From assembly GCF_014651595.1 (NCBI RefSeq), contig NZ_BMXE01000002.1:248001-312000 (forward strand): DNA of 64,000 bases, written 5' to 3'. The stretch comes from Pseudovibrio japonicus. Its GTDB lineage: Bacteria > Pseudomonadota > Alphaproteobacteria > Rhizobiales > Stappiaceae. Below, one piece after another: positions 35,330-44,013 of this stretch. Positions within the stretch are counted from its first letter, which is position 1. Each line of letters begins with the position of its first letter. A model generated the notes under the pieces. The model made no database searches. It was not told the origin of the DNA and was given only the letters and a program-made list of their open reading frames with translations. A program made the translations under genes and the position numbers.

Positions 35330-36232
35330 ATGCGGGTTTTTATTTTGGGTGGTACTGGGTCCATCGGTACGGAGCTTGTGAAGCAGTTACGGAGCAGGTC
35401 GCATGAGGTAATTGCGCTTAGCAGGTCTGCGCGGTCTGATGAAAAGCTAAAGAAGCTAGGCGCTATCCCGTTTCGTGGGGATATGAGGGAACCGGAGGGG
35501 TGGGTTTCCGAGACACTGAAGCATGATGCTGTAATACAGGTCGCAGCAACGTTCAGTGACGATATGGCGGAAGTCGACAACCGTGTTACCTCAGCCCTCA
35601 TAGATACCTCATCTGAGCTCACCGAGAAGCGTCGTATCCTCTACACTGGTGGGTGCTGGCTTTATGGGGAGACGGGGGATGAGGTAGCAACGGAAGATCG
35701 AGCGTTTGATCCTTTACCGGCGTTCGAATGGATGGTGAAGAATGGCGAGAGGCTACTCAATTGCGCCAGCTTTTCGACGGCCATTGTCCATCCTGCCTTG
35801 GTTTATCACGAGGAAGGTGGTGCTTTTGAGCGCATGATGACAGCTGCGCGCGAGGATCAACCTATTGAGGTTTGGGGCACACCTGAGACGCGGTGGGCGA
35901 TTATCGAGCGGTCAGACCTTGCGCGTGCTTATTGCGAGTTTTTGGATAAGCCCGTTCTGACTGGCCACTTTAACGCTGCCACTCAGGAGTGTGTGCGTGT
36001 GGGTGACATCGCGAACTGGCTTGCGAGAAGATACGATAATACCAATCCCATGATCATCCGCGGAGCAGACGAGTTGGTTCGGGAATATGGCTCATGGGCA
36101 AAAGGGCCGACACTTGATCAGCAGATGTCTGCGGACAAGCTTATGAAGTTGACTGATTGGCGACCACAGATCACTGACTATCGAAACTTAAAGCTGGCTG
36201 CGGGAAGCCATTACGAGAACATCAGCGCTTAA
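35330..36232 (+). CDS. NAD-dependent epimerase/dehydratase-family (extended SDR) protein
   Basis: A 300-residue protein with an N-terminal nucleotide-binding motif, VFILGGTGSIGTELV (GxxGxxG, about 3-17). LYTGGCWLYGE is the Ser/Thr strand region, but the classic YxxxK is not clearly placed (a WMVKNGERLL helix follows). The substrate is unknown. GGGGAG lies four bases before the ATG at 35330; a TTG at 35309 with GGAG is an alternative. It converges with pcp, overlapping by four bases. Confidence 0.75.
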   Translation: MRVFILGGTGSIGTELVKQLRSRSHEVIALSRSARSDEKLKKLGAIPFRGDMREPEGWVSETLKHDAVIQVAATFSDDMAEVDNRVTSALIDTSSELTEKRRILYTGGCWLYGETGDEVATEDRAFDPLPAFEWMVKNGERLLNCASFSTAIVHPALVYHEEGGAFERMMTAAREDQPIEVWGTPETRWAIIERSDLARAYCEFLDKPVLTGHFNAATQECVRVGDIANWLARRYDNTNPMIIRGADELVREYGSWAKGPTLDQQMSADKLMKLTDWRPQITDYRNLKLAAGSHYENISA

Positions 36233-36897
36233 ACCAGCATCTTTGAGATGATGTTGATGTTCTGGTCTTCCTGATTTGCTTGGAGTGCCTCGATCCCTGC
36301 TCGCATGCCTTTGACGAGGGTGTCGACGGACATGCTGGGGGCGCCGAGGTTTTGGAGCATGGCGGCGACTTCTGGCAGGTGTGGCAGGTGGAGCCAGCCA
36401 GCGCGGATTGGGAGTTTGTTTGTCTCAATGTGGTGCAGAACGCCGTACATCAGATGATTGCAGCAGAACGTGGCGGCGGAATCCGATATGTCCGTTGGCA
36501 CGCCTGCGTCGCGCATGGCTTGGGTCATGGCTCTTATAGGAACGGTTGCGTAGTAGCCGACAGGTCCATCCGGTACGGTCAGTTCGCCCTGTAGCGTGCC
36601 GCCTGCGGTATCGGTGACACCATAGCGAGCGCAATCGTTGAGGTTTTGGGCGAGGCGCTCCAGTGTGATCATGGTGCGGCCACCGTATTCGCCAAGCATC
36701 AGGACAGCGCTGGGTTTAAGCTCTTCAATGGCAGCAACTGTTTCTTCAATGCAGCGGAAATAAGCGCCTGAGACGATGCGGGAGACGATGCGTGCGCCCG
36801 CGATCTCTTCACCATCCAACGCCATTGCCAGCTTTTCTGCCGGATTGGTGGGGGTGTTGGCATAGGCGCCGAAGCCTGTGATGAGAATTGTATCCAT
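36229..36897 (-). CDS. pcp: pyroglutamyl peptidase I (pyrrolidone-carboxylate peptidase)
   Basis: This cysteine peptidase removes N-terminal pyroglutamate. The 222-residue protein begins ILITGFGAYANTPTNPAE. The catalytic triad candidates are Glu80 in TMITLERLAQN, Cys145 in AATFCCNHLMYG and His170 in AGWLHLPHLPE. A double cysteine is present at the active site. Its 3' end overlaps the SDR gene by four bases, tail to tail. pyrF lies upstream on the same strand, separated by a terminator. Confidence 0.88.
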   Translation of the reverse strand: MDTILITGFGAYANTPTNPAEKLAMALDGEEIAGARIVSRIVSGAYFRCIEETVAAIEELKPSAVLMLGEYGGRTMITLERLAQNLNDCARYGVTDTAGGTLQGELTVPDGPVGYYATVPIRAMTQAMRDAGVPTDISDSAATFCCNHLMYGVLHHIETNKLPIRAGWLHLPHLPEVAAMLQNLGAPSMSVDTLVKGMRAGIEALQANQEDQNINIISKMLV

Positions 36898-36961
36898 TGG
36901 ATGAGCTCCCTGTCATACCATTTCCGTAGATTGTATCGGGAGCTGTTTAAGATGGAGCAAA

Positions 36962-36986
36962 TGAGCCTCTGCTGGACAGAGGCTCA
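36962..36986 (-). terminator. terminator-like hairpin after pyrF
   Basis: TGAGCCTCTG/CAGAGGCTCA is a perfect 10-bp stem with a five-base loop, 14 bases past the pyrF stop. On the minus strand it is followed by TTTGCTCC, a weak T-stretch. Confidence 0.65.
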
Positions 36987-36999
36987 GTGATTTTGGAGC

Positions 37000-37716
37000 T
37001 TACAGAGCACTTTCGATTTCGGCCACGACAGCTTCGGCGGCGGCACGTGGGTTTTCGGCGCGGTAGATCGGGCGGCCGATGACGAGGTAGTCGGAACCGG
37101 CTTTGATGGCGTCGTATGGGGTCATGACGCGGCGCTGGTCGCCTGCGTCAGCGCCTTTTGGACGGACACCCGGCGTTACGATGCAGAGCTTGTCGCCGAC
37201 TTTGGCGCGCATGGCTGCGGATTCCAGCGGGGAGCAGACAATTCCGCCGACGCCTGCCGCTACAGCGTCGAGTGCGCGCTGTTCAACCAAGGCTGCGGTT
37301 GGGCCAACATAGCCTGCGTCTTTGAGGTCTTGCTCGTCCATGGAGGTGAGCACGGTGACGCCCAGAAGGCAGAGGTCTTTGTCGCCGACTTCATCCAATG
37401 CCCGAACAGCTGCGCGCATGTTTTTTGGGTAAGCGTGCAGGGTCATGAACTTCATGCCCATTTTGGCAACGTTTTTCACTGCGCTGGTGATGGTGTTGTC
37501 GATGTCGAGCAGCTTCACGTCCAGAAAGATGGAGTGGCCTTCTTTGGCCAGCTCTTCAGCGAACTGAAGGCCGCCTGCGAACTGGAGCTGCATGCCGATT
37601 TTGTAGGTGCCAACAAGTCCTTGTGTTTGCCTGACGAGCTGGCGCGCCTCGTCAACCGTTGGAACGTCCAGAGGGAGGATCAGGCGATCGACTGCATTGG
37701 CTGGGCGGTAAGACAT
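37000..37716 (-). CDS. pyrF: orotidine 5'-phosphate decarboxylase
   Basis: Catalyses the last step of UMP synthesis. The 238-residue TIM-barrel protein has LILPLDVP (about 12-19), the catalytic signature FLDVKLLDIDNT (about 64-75, Asp-Lys-x-x-Asp) and TPGVRPKGADAGDQRR near the phosphate site. ATG at 37716 has GGAG six bases upstream; a start four codons earlier is less likely. It is divergent from hisB. Confidence 0.95.
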   Translation of the reverse strand: MSYRPANAVDRLILPLDVPTVDEARQLVRQTQGLVGTYKIGMQLQFAGGLQFAEELAKEGHSIFLDVKLLDIDNTITSAVKNVAKMGMKFMTLHAYPKNMRAAVRALDEVGDKDLCLLGVTVLTSMDEQDLKDAGYVGPTAALVEQRALDAVAAGVGGIVCSPLESAAMRAKVGDKLCIVTPGVRPKGADAGDQRRVMTPYDAIKAGSDYLVIGRPIYRAENPRAAAEAVVAEIESAL

Positions 37717-37920
37717 GCGAGGCTCCAAATATCAGTTAGATAAACGGCTCAGTTCCTAACAGTTTGTGTCGAGAAATTCCAGAGGGAGTAGCAGATCCTA
37801 GCTTTTTCATCTTTGGGTATTTTCAGCGATCCCTTAGCCTGTTAAAACGGCGCGTCTTTAATTACTTGTGCAGGGGTTTTGCATGAGTATAAGGGCTATA
37901 AACATATCAAGGGACACCCC

Positions 37921-38514
37921 ATGCGTCAGGCCACCATTGCCCGCGGCACAAAAGAAACCACAATCTCTGTTTCCATCAACCTTGATGGTACAGGCAAATA
38001 CGACATTAAAACCGGTGTCGGTTTCTTTGATCATATGTTGGAACAGCTTTCCCGACATTCGCTCGTGGACATCACGGTCCGCGCTGACGGTGACACCCAT
38101 ATTGACGACCACCACACCACTGAGGATGTGGGCATTGCTCTGGGACAGGCGTTTAAAGAAGCGCTTGGCGACATGAGCGGCATCACCCGCTATGCGGATA
38201 CGCATCTGGCGATGGATGAAGCGCTGACCCGCGCGGCGCTGGATGTTTCCGGTCGTCCTTTCCTTGTCTGGCAGGTGGACTTTCCACGGGACAAGGTCGG
38301 CACGTTTGATGTTGAACTGTTTGAAGAGTTTTTCCGTGCGTTTGCGATGAATGCAGGTTTCACTCTGCATATTGCGAACCTATATGGCACCAATTGCCAT
38401 CATATTGCGGAAACATGCTTTAAAGCGGTTGCGCGTACTGTACGCACAGCTATCGAACCAGATCCACGCCAGAGTGGACGTGTGCCGACGACGAAAGGTC
38501 AGCTTGGCGGCTAA
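37921..38514 (+). CDS. hisB: imidazoleglycerol-phosphate dehydratase
   Basis: The sixth step of histidine synthesis. The 197-residue protein has the manganese-binding repeats [12 protein letters not shown] and [14 protein letters not shown], then the second half [17 protein letters not shown] and [15 protein letters not shown]. The tail ends in ST/KG. ATG at 37921 begins [19 protein letters not shown] precedes it. It opens hisB-(DUF2628)-hisH-hisA-hisF-hisE-coaA. Confidence 0.96.
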   Translation: MRQATIARGTKETTISVSINLDGTGKYDIKTGVGFFDHMLEQLSRHSLVDITVRADGDTHIDDHHTTEDVGIALGQAFKEALGDMSGITRYADTHLAMDEALTRAALDVSGRPFLVWQVDFPRDKVGTFDVELFEEFFRAFAMNAGFTLHIANLYGTNCHHIAETCFKAVARTVRTAIEPDPRQSGRVPTTKGQLGG

Positions 38515-38549
38515 CCTTACCGGCCCGCAGCTCTGCTCATTCAGGGAGA

Positions 38550-39023
38550 ATGCAATTGGCTGTCTACTATGTCATGACCGGACCAGGGGTCTCGCTTGAC
38601 CACCTGAAGGATGAAGACACGCACAACATCAGGTTTGTAAGAGACGGCTTTTCGTGGTGGGCACTGCTTTTCCCTCTGCTGTGGACGCTCTACAACCGGA
38701 TGTGGCTGGCCTTCCTCGGGTATCTGGTTGCGGTCATTGCACTGGTATTTCTTGCCAATGTCTTTGGCTCGACGACGGGTGTTTTTCTCACTGTTCTGGC
38801 GACTTTGTTCTTTGCAATGGAAGCCGGGTTCCTGAAAAGCTGGAGCCTGCACCGCAAAAAGTGGCGCACTATCGGGTTTGTGAATGCCTCCAATCTGGAT
38901 GAGGCAGAGATCCGTTTCTTCGACCGCGTTTCCAGAAATAAACGTGAAGCGCGGCCTCCACAGGGGCCTGTGGCCCCACAAACCAGCGGCACAGACGTCG
39001 TTGGACTGACACTCAAACGATAA
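38550..39023 (+). CDS. DUF2628 membrane protein within the his cluster
   Basis: A 155-157 residue protein. Membrane spans lie at about [21 protein letters not shown] and [16 protein letters not shown], followed by [17 protein letters not shown]. The conserved WWALLFP...NRMW stretch marks DUF2628. The role is unknown, but this position between hisB and hisH is common in Rhizobiales. Starts at ATG 38550 or TTG 38556 are both possible; the latter has better spacing to AGGGAG. Confidence 0.8.
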   Translation: MQLAVYYVMTGPGVSLDHLKDEDTHNIRFVRDGFSWWALLFPLLWTLYNRMWLAFLGYLVAVIALVFLANVFGSTTGVFLTVLATLFFAMEAGFLKSWSLHRKKWRTIGFVNASNLDEAEIRFFDRVSRNKREARPPQGPVAPQTSGTDVVGLTLKR

Positions 39024-39036
39024 TAGGAGTTCCTTC

Positions 39037-39690
39037 ATGAGTGTGGCAATTATTGATTATGGTTCTGGCAACTTGCGCTCCGCAGCAAAGGCGTTTGAGC
39101 ATGCAGCCCGTAACCATCATCATACTCATGAGGTGACGGTGACGTCTGATCCTTCGGTGGTTGCCAAGGCTGACCGCATTGTGCTGCCGGGTGTTGGCGC
39201 GTTTGCGGATTGCCGCCGTGGTTTGCACGCCGTTGATGGTATGGAAGAGGCGCTTGCTGAAGCTGTGCTGGGCAAAGGCAAGCCTTTCATGGGCATTTGC
39301 GTTGGCATGCAGCTGCTGGCGACCCGCGGGCTTGAGTTTGAGAAGGCCGAGGGGCTGGACTGGATCAGCGGTGATGTGACCGCAATGAAGCCAGCTGATC
39401 CCGAGCTGAAAATTCCGCACATGGGTTGGAACACCATCAACGTGACTGGTGATGAGCATCCGGTGCTGAAAGGCATCAAAACCGGTGGTGATGGCCTGCA
39501 CGCTTACTTTGTGCACTCCTACCACTTTGCGACCGCAAATCCGACACACCGTTTGGCGAGCTTTGACTATGCAGGTGAGTTTACTGCGATGGTGGGACGA
39601 GACAACATCGTCGGCACGCAGTTTCACCCTGAAAAGAGCCAGAAGCTGGGCCTTTCCCTGATCTCCAATTTCCTGAGCTGGGCGCCGTAA
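39037..39690 (+). CDS. hisH: imidazole glycerol phosphate synthase glutaminase subunit
   Basis: HisH supplies ammonia to HisF. The 217-residue class I glutaminase has catalytic Cys88 in [11 protein letters not shown], and His/Glu in [10 protein letters not shown] (about 196). [15 protein letters not shown] is the family N-terminus. TAGGAG lies seven bases before the ATG. Spacing to hisA is 45 bases. Confidence 0.97.
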   Translation: MSVAIIDYGSGNLRSAAKAFEHAARNHHHTHEVTVTSDPSVVAKADRIVLPGVGAFADCRRGLHAVDGMEEALAEAVLGKGKPFMGICVGMQLLATRGLEFEKAEGLDWISGDVTAMKPADPELKIPHMGWNTINVTGDEHPVLKGIKTGGDGLHAYFVHSYHFATANPTHRLASFDYAGEFTAMVGRDNIVGTQFHPEKSQKLGLSLISNFLSWAP

Positions 39691-39735
39691 CGGCTGCCCG
39701 CTTTCAGCGACACAGACAAGTCCAAGGACAGAATT

Positions 39736-40479
39736 ATGATTATTTTTCCAGCGATCGATCTTAAAGGTGGTCAGTGCGTTCGTTTAAAACTGGGCGACAT
39801 GGATCAGGCAACCGTGTTTAACGATGATCCGGGTGCGCAGGCAAAAGCGTTTCAGGATCAGGGCTTTGAATGGCTACACGTTGTTGACCTTGATGGCGCG
39901 TTTGCAGGCGAGAGCAAGAACGGCGCAGCGGTTGATGCGATCCTTGCCAACACCACTAACCCAGTTGAGCTGGGAGGCGGTATCCGCACCAAGGAGCACA
40001 TCGACAACTGGTTGGCGAAGGGCGTTGCGCGTGTCATTCTTGGCACCGTTGCGCTGCGCGATCCTGAACTGGTGAAGGAAGCTTGTAAGAAGTATCCTGA
40101 CCGCATTGCGGTTGGTATCGACGCAAAAGGCGGCAAGGTTGCGGTTGAAGGCTGGGCGGAGACCTCCGAGCTGACCGTGATTGAGCTGGCCAAACAGTTT
40201 GAAGATGCTGGCGTTGCTGCGATTATCTACACCGACATTGACCGGGACGGCGTGCTGAAAGGTCTGAATATCGAAAGCACTCTTGAGCTTGCGAATGCGG
40301 TCAGCATTCCTATCATTGCTTCCGGTGGTCTGGCAGACATCAAAGACATCGAGCGCTTGATCGAACCTGACTGCGATATTCTTGAGGGTGCGATCTCTGG
40401 CCGCGCGCTGTATGACGGTCGCCTTGACCCTGCTGAAGCGCTTGCGTTGATCAAGAAAAGCCGGGAGGGCCTCGCATGA
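39736..40479 (+). CDS. hisA: phosphoribosylformimino-AICAR-phosphate isomerase
   Basis: A 247-residue TIM barrel that performs the Amadori rearrangement in histidine synthesis. It has the acid/base aspartates in [10 protein letters not shown] (D8) and [12 protein letters not shown] (about 169), plus phosphate loops GGGIRT and ASGG. Its stop overlaps the hisF start (ATGA). Confidence 0.97.
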   Translation: MIIFPAIDLKGGQCVRLKLGDMDQATVFNDDPGAQAKAFQDQGFEWLHVVDLDGAFAGESKNGAAVDAILANTTNPVELGGGIRTKEHIDNWLAKGVARVILGTVALRDPELVKEACKKYPDRIAVGIDAKGGKVAVEGWAETSELTVIELAKQFEDAGVAAIIYTDIDRDGVLKGLNIESTLELANAVSIPIIASGGLADIKDIERLIEPDCDILEGAISGRALYDGRLDPAEALALIKKSREGLA

Positions 40480-41255
40480 CCCTGAAGGCACGTATTATTC
40501 CATGCCTTGATGTGAAGGATGGCCGCGTTGTGAAAGGCGTCAACTTTGTTGACCTGATCGACGCCGGTGACCCTGTTGAGGCAGCAAAGGCCTATGATGC
40601 GGCTGGTGCTGATGAGTTGACGTTCCTCGACATCACAGCTTCCAGCGATAATCGCGATACGATCTACGATGTTGTGAAACGCACTGCGGAAGCCTGCTTT
40701 ATGCCGGTGACTGTCGGCGGCGGTGTGCGAACCGTGGAAGACATTCGCAAACTGCTGCAGGCGGGCGCGGACAAAGTTTCCATCAACACCGCTGCTGTGA
40801 AGAACCCTGAGTTCATTCGCGAGGCGGCGCAGAAGTTCGGCAGCCAGTGTATTGTTGTCAGCATCGACGCCAAGCGCGTTTCTGCCGAGGGCGAGCCGGA
40901 GCGGTTCGAGATCTTTACCCATGGTGGCAGGACACCGACGGGCATTGACGCGGTAGAGTTTGCCAAAAAGGCCGTTGATCTGGGTGCCGGTGAGCTGCTG
41001 GTGACGTCCATGGACCGGGATGGTACACAAGAGGGCTACAATTTGCCGCTTACCCGCGCCATTGCGGATGCGGTACATGTACCTGTGATTGCATCCGGTG
41101 GGGTTGGAACTCTGGATCATCTGGTTGAGGGTGTCCGTGATGGACACGCGACTGCTGTGCTTGCTGCTTCAATCTTCCATTTTGGGACCTACAGCATTGA
41201 AGAAGCCAAGCAACACATGGCAGATGCCGGGATTCCCATGCGTCTGGATAAGTAA
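40476..41255 (+). CDS. hisF: imidazole glycerol phosphate synthase cyclase subunit
   Basis: HisF uses ammonia from HisH to make imidazole glycerol phosphate and AICAR. The 259-residue barrel has catalytic aspartates in [15 protein letters not shown] (D12) and [12 protein letters not shown], plus the phosphate loops VGGGVRT and ASGGVG. It overlaps hisA by four bases, so translation is probably coupled. Confidence 0.97.
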   Translation: MTLKARIIPCLDVKDGRVVKGVNFVDLIDAGDPVEAAKAYDAAGADELTFLDITASSDNRDTIYDVVKRTAEACFMPVTVGGGVRTVEDIRKLLQAGADKVSINTAAVKNPEFIREAAQKFGSQCIVVSIDAKRVSAEGEPERFEIFTHGGRTPTGIDAVEFAKKAVDLGAGELLVTSMDRDGTQEGYNLPLTRAIADAVHVPVIASGGVGTLDHLVEGVRDGHATAVLAASIFHFGTYSIEEAKQHMADAGIPMRLDK

Positions 41256-41309
41256 ATTTCGCTCGGGCATTTTGATCAATGCCGGTGCGGCCTCAACAAG
41301 GCTAGTCAA

Positions 41310-41633
41310 ATGACCAATTTTACCCTGTCGGATCTAGAGGCTATCATTGCAGCACGTGCAAACAGTTCCGACGAAATGTCTTACACGCGCAAGCTCATTT
41401 CAAAAGGTGTCTCCAAGTGCGCACAAAAGCTTGGAGAGGAAGCCGTTGAAACTGCAATTGCGGCCGTAGAAGGTGATAGGGACGGCGTTGCTTCTGAAGC
41501 AGCTGACCTGCTTTATCATCTACTTGTTGTTATGAAGGTTTCAGATGTGTCGCTGGACGAAGTCCTGGCGAAGCTTGCGGCACGTACCGGACAAACCGGA
41601 CTTGAAGAGAAGGCGTCCCGTACGGACGACTAG
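41310..41633 (+). CDS. hisE: phosphoribosyl-ATP pyrophosphatase
   Basis: The second step of histidine synthesis. The 107-residue MazG-like protein has [23 protein letters not shown] and [13 protein letters not shown], with the acidic metal-binding residues E-E-x-x-E and D-x-x-Y. It is the last his gene here; hisI is not adjacent. Confidence 0.95.
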   Translation: MTNFTLSDLEAIIAARANSSDEMSYTRKLISKGVSKCAQKLGEEAVETAIAAVEGDRDGVASEAADLLYHLLVVMKVSDVSLDEVLAKLAARTGQTGLEEKASRTDD

Positions 41634-41671
41634 CTTCTTCCTGAAACGCGAAGTGGGAGGCACGAGGGGCC

Positions 41672-42652
41672 TTGAGCGCTAACGCTATGCAAAAAGAATT
41701 TGCTCCAGTCCAAGAACTGGACCTGTCTCCCTACTCTGTATTTACAGAGACTGAGTGGGCGTCTTTACGCGCAGACACGCCAATGACATTGAGCATGCAC
41801 GAAATTGAAGAGCTGCAATCACTCAACGACTATGTGTCTCAAGAGCAGGTAAAGAACATCTATCTGCCTCTTTCGCGTCTGCTTGCCTATTACGTGGAAG
41901 CCTCCCAGAGCCTTCAGTTTGCGACGAAGCGCTTTTTAGGCATGCGGCTGACGCGCACTCCGTTCATCATTGGTATTGCGGGCTCGGTGTCTGTGGGCAA
42001 ATCGACCACAGCGCGTCTGTTGCAGGCCCTGCTCTCGCGCTGGCCTGCCAGCCCGAAGGTGGACCTGATCACCACTGACGGCTTTTTGTATCCCAACGCT
42101 ATTCTGGAGTCGGAAGGGTTGATGCGCCGGAAGGGTTTTCCGGAGAGCTACGACCGCTCTGCACTGCTCAAGTTCCTGACTGACATCAAGGGCGGGGAAC
42201 ACGAAGTACGTGCTCCGATCTACTCTCACTTCTTTTATGATGTGATGCCTGGACAGTTCCTCACGGTCGAACAACCGGACATTCTGATCGTTGAAGGGCT
42301 GAACGTTTTGCAGACCTCGCATCAGCCTAAAGCAGCGAAGGCAGTGCCCTTTGTTTCCGACTTTTTTGACTTCTCGATCTACATTGATGCGGAGGAGCAG
42401 GTGCTGCAGCGCTGGTACCTGGAACGCTTCATGCGCCTGCGCGAAACTGCGTTTCGTGACCCTGGATCTTACTTCCATAAATTTTCCACAATCTCGGATG
42501 ATAAGGCGCAGGAAATCGCGAAGGACCTCTGGCAGAACATCAATCTGGAGAACCTTCGACAGAATATCTTGCCGACGCGTCCCCGCGCTGACCTGATCCT
42601 GGCAAAGGGTGCAGACCACAGCATTGAGACGGTCGCGCTACGCAAGATCTAA
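41672..42652 (+). CDS. coaA: type I pantothenate kinase
   Basis: Phosphorylates pantothenate, the first step of CoA synthesis. The 326-residue protein has the P-loop [18 protein letters not shown] (about 98-115) and [23 protein letters not shown] and the [13 protein letters not shown] region are characteristic. The annotated start is a TTG with GAGGGG nearby; ATG at 41687 is possible. Adjacency to hisE is typical of Rhizobiales. Confidence 0.95.
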   Translation: MSANAMQKEFAPVQELDLSPYSVFTETEWASLRADTPMTLSMHEIEELQSLNDYVSQEQVKNIYLPLSRLLAYYVEASQSLQFATKRFLGMRLTRTPFIIGIAGSVSVGKSTTARLLQALLSRWPASPKVDLITTDGFLYPNAILESEGLMRRKGFPESYDRSALLKFLTDIKGGEHEVRAPIYSHFFYDVMPGQFLTVEQPDILIVEGLNVLQTSHQPKAAKAVPFVSDFFDFSIYIDAEEQVLQRWYLERFMRLRETAFRDPGSYFHKFSTISDDKAQEIAKDLWQNINLENLRQNILPTRPRADLILAKGADHSIETVALRKI

Positions 42653-42977
42653 CCGAGCAAACGCGCTCTTACATGGCTGACTCCAAGACTGGCCCCCGGA
42701 GGTAGGAGCCAGCGTGCTTAGCAATTGTAAGTGTGTTGTGCACCTGCCGGCTCTCCACTGGAGGGCCTATTGAACCACCTTGCCTGCCGGTGAGCTGGAG
42801 CCCCCCGAGCAGGACCTTGCGTCAGTAATGCAACAGCGACGCACCATCATCAAACAGGCATGAACCACGAAGCGCGGGAGCGCCTCGCTGATTTCGTATT
42901 GCCAAAATCTGACGATCCCGTAGGCGACGCTTTCGGGAACCGGTGCCGCTGTGCCCAAAAATGCTTTCGGAGGAAGT
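42653..42977. other. noncoding gap after coaA
   Basis: 325 bases without a convincing gene, despite overlapping short frames. There are small G/C-rich inverted repeats, but no clear terminator or recognised riboswitch. The promoter of the next gene must lie here. Confidence 0.3.
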
Positions 42978-43931
42978 ATGCAACAACTTGGAAAAGTATT
43001 CGCGTATGCAACACTAAGTCTTCTGGTTCTCTCTACAGCAGTCACTGCCGAAATAGGCACCTCACATAATGAGCCTTCCGTGACTAAACTCCCGGTTTCT
43101 CCGGGTTCAGGCACTATTACTCTTCCACAAAACAAAATGACGACATCTGGCAATTACAGCGTGTCGCTGCCCATTGCTGCAAAGGGTTGGGAGGCTGCAG
43201 GAGATGGCTCTGTGGGCGAGACTCTGGAGCAAGTCCTGCCAATTGGTACGCAGCTAAGCGTGCTGGACTGGACTAAGGACGCGGACAAGGGCGAACTTGT
43301 TCGTCTGGGTGTTGAGCATCCGGAAGGTGAATGTAACCTCGCCCCTGACATTTATGTTTCCATCGCAGATTTCTCCAGTTACGCACTGGATGAAGTCGAG
43401 ACCCTCACCCCTATCGAAGCCAATGAGATTACCCGCGCTGAGGACGACAGCTATCTGGGCTATATCGCTATTCTTCTGGCAGCTGCCTCTGGCCGTTCGA
43501 GCTCCTCCCGTCGCTCTCGTGGCATGACCTATTGCTATCGCAATGTGAAGAACCACCTGCTTTCAGAAGGTCTCGTGGATACGTACCTGCCAGGTGGGTC
43601 AGCCTATATGGCGATTGAAGAACTGCCCAAGAACGGCTTCCGGCGCTTGCGTGTCAGGCACCCAGACCGCGCACCAAACGGTTCCGTCTGCGTTTATGAC
43701 CGCGACTCGCGCAATCGCCACGGCCATATCGAGGTCAAAAAGAGCAAAGACTGTTACTGGTACGGCTATGGCTGCAAGGCGAAGTCGATGTACGACAGTC
43801 GTGAATTCTACGATTGCTTCGCAAAAGGCAACGCCAGACCGAATTTTTTTGCGTTTCTTTCCTCGGGTAACAACAAGGATGGCAACAAGCGTGGAAACAC
43901 ACGCTCTAGCCGCAAAAGGAATCCTTCCTGA
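42978..43931 (+). CDS. secreted protein with a Cys-His (CHAP/amidase-like) domain
   Basis: A 317-residue protein with a signal peptide (hydrophobic core about 5-22). Residues 30-150 are unrecognised. The later domain has MTYCYRNVKNHLLSEGLVD, LPGGSAYMAIEEL, APNGSVCVYD and HGHIEVKK. This spacing of Cys, then Gly-His, resembles CHAP/NlpC-type cell-wall hydrolases. Extra cysteines (DCYWYGYGC) suggest disulfides, and the tail is strongly basic. GGAGGAAG precedes the ATG. Function is inferred; the substrate could be peptidoglycan. Confidence 0.6.
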   Translation: MQQLGKVFAYATLSLLVLSTAVTAEIGTSHNEPSVTKLPVSPGSGTITLPQNKMTTSGNYSVSLPIAAKGWEAAGDGSVGETLEQVLPIGTQLSVLDWTKDADKGELVRLGVEHPEGECNLAPDIYVSIADFSSYALDEVETLTPIEANEITRAEDDSYLGYIAILLAAASGRSSSSRRSRGMTYCYRNVKNHLLSEGLVDTYLPGGSAYMAIEELPKNGFRRLRVRHPDRAPNGSVCVYDRDSRNRHGHIEVKKSKDCYWYGYGCKAKSMYDSREFYDCFAKGNARPNFFAFLSSGNNKDGNKRGNTRSSRKRNPS

Positions 43932-43957
43932 CGCTCATAGTTGACGCCAAATATAAC

Positions 43958-43985
43958 AAACCCCGGCCTTTCAGCCGGGGTTTTT
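43958..43985. terminator. bidirectional terminator between the secreted protein and gdhB
   Basis: AAACCCCGGC/GCCGGGGTTT is a 10-bp stem with a six-base loop, followed by TTATTTTG. It lies between convergent genes. Confidence 0.92.
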
Positions 43986-44013
43986 ATTTTGTTTATTTGC
44001 TTTGCAGCGGGGC

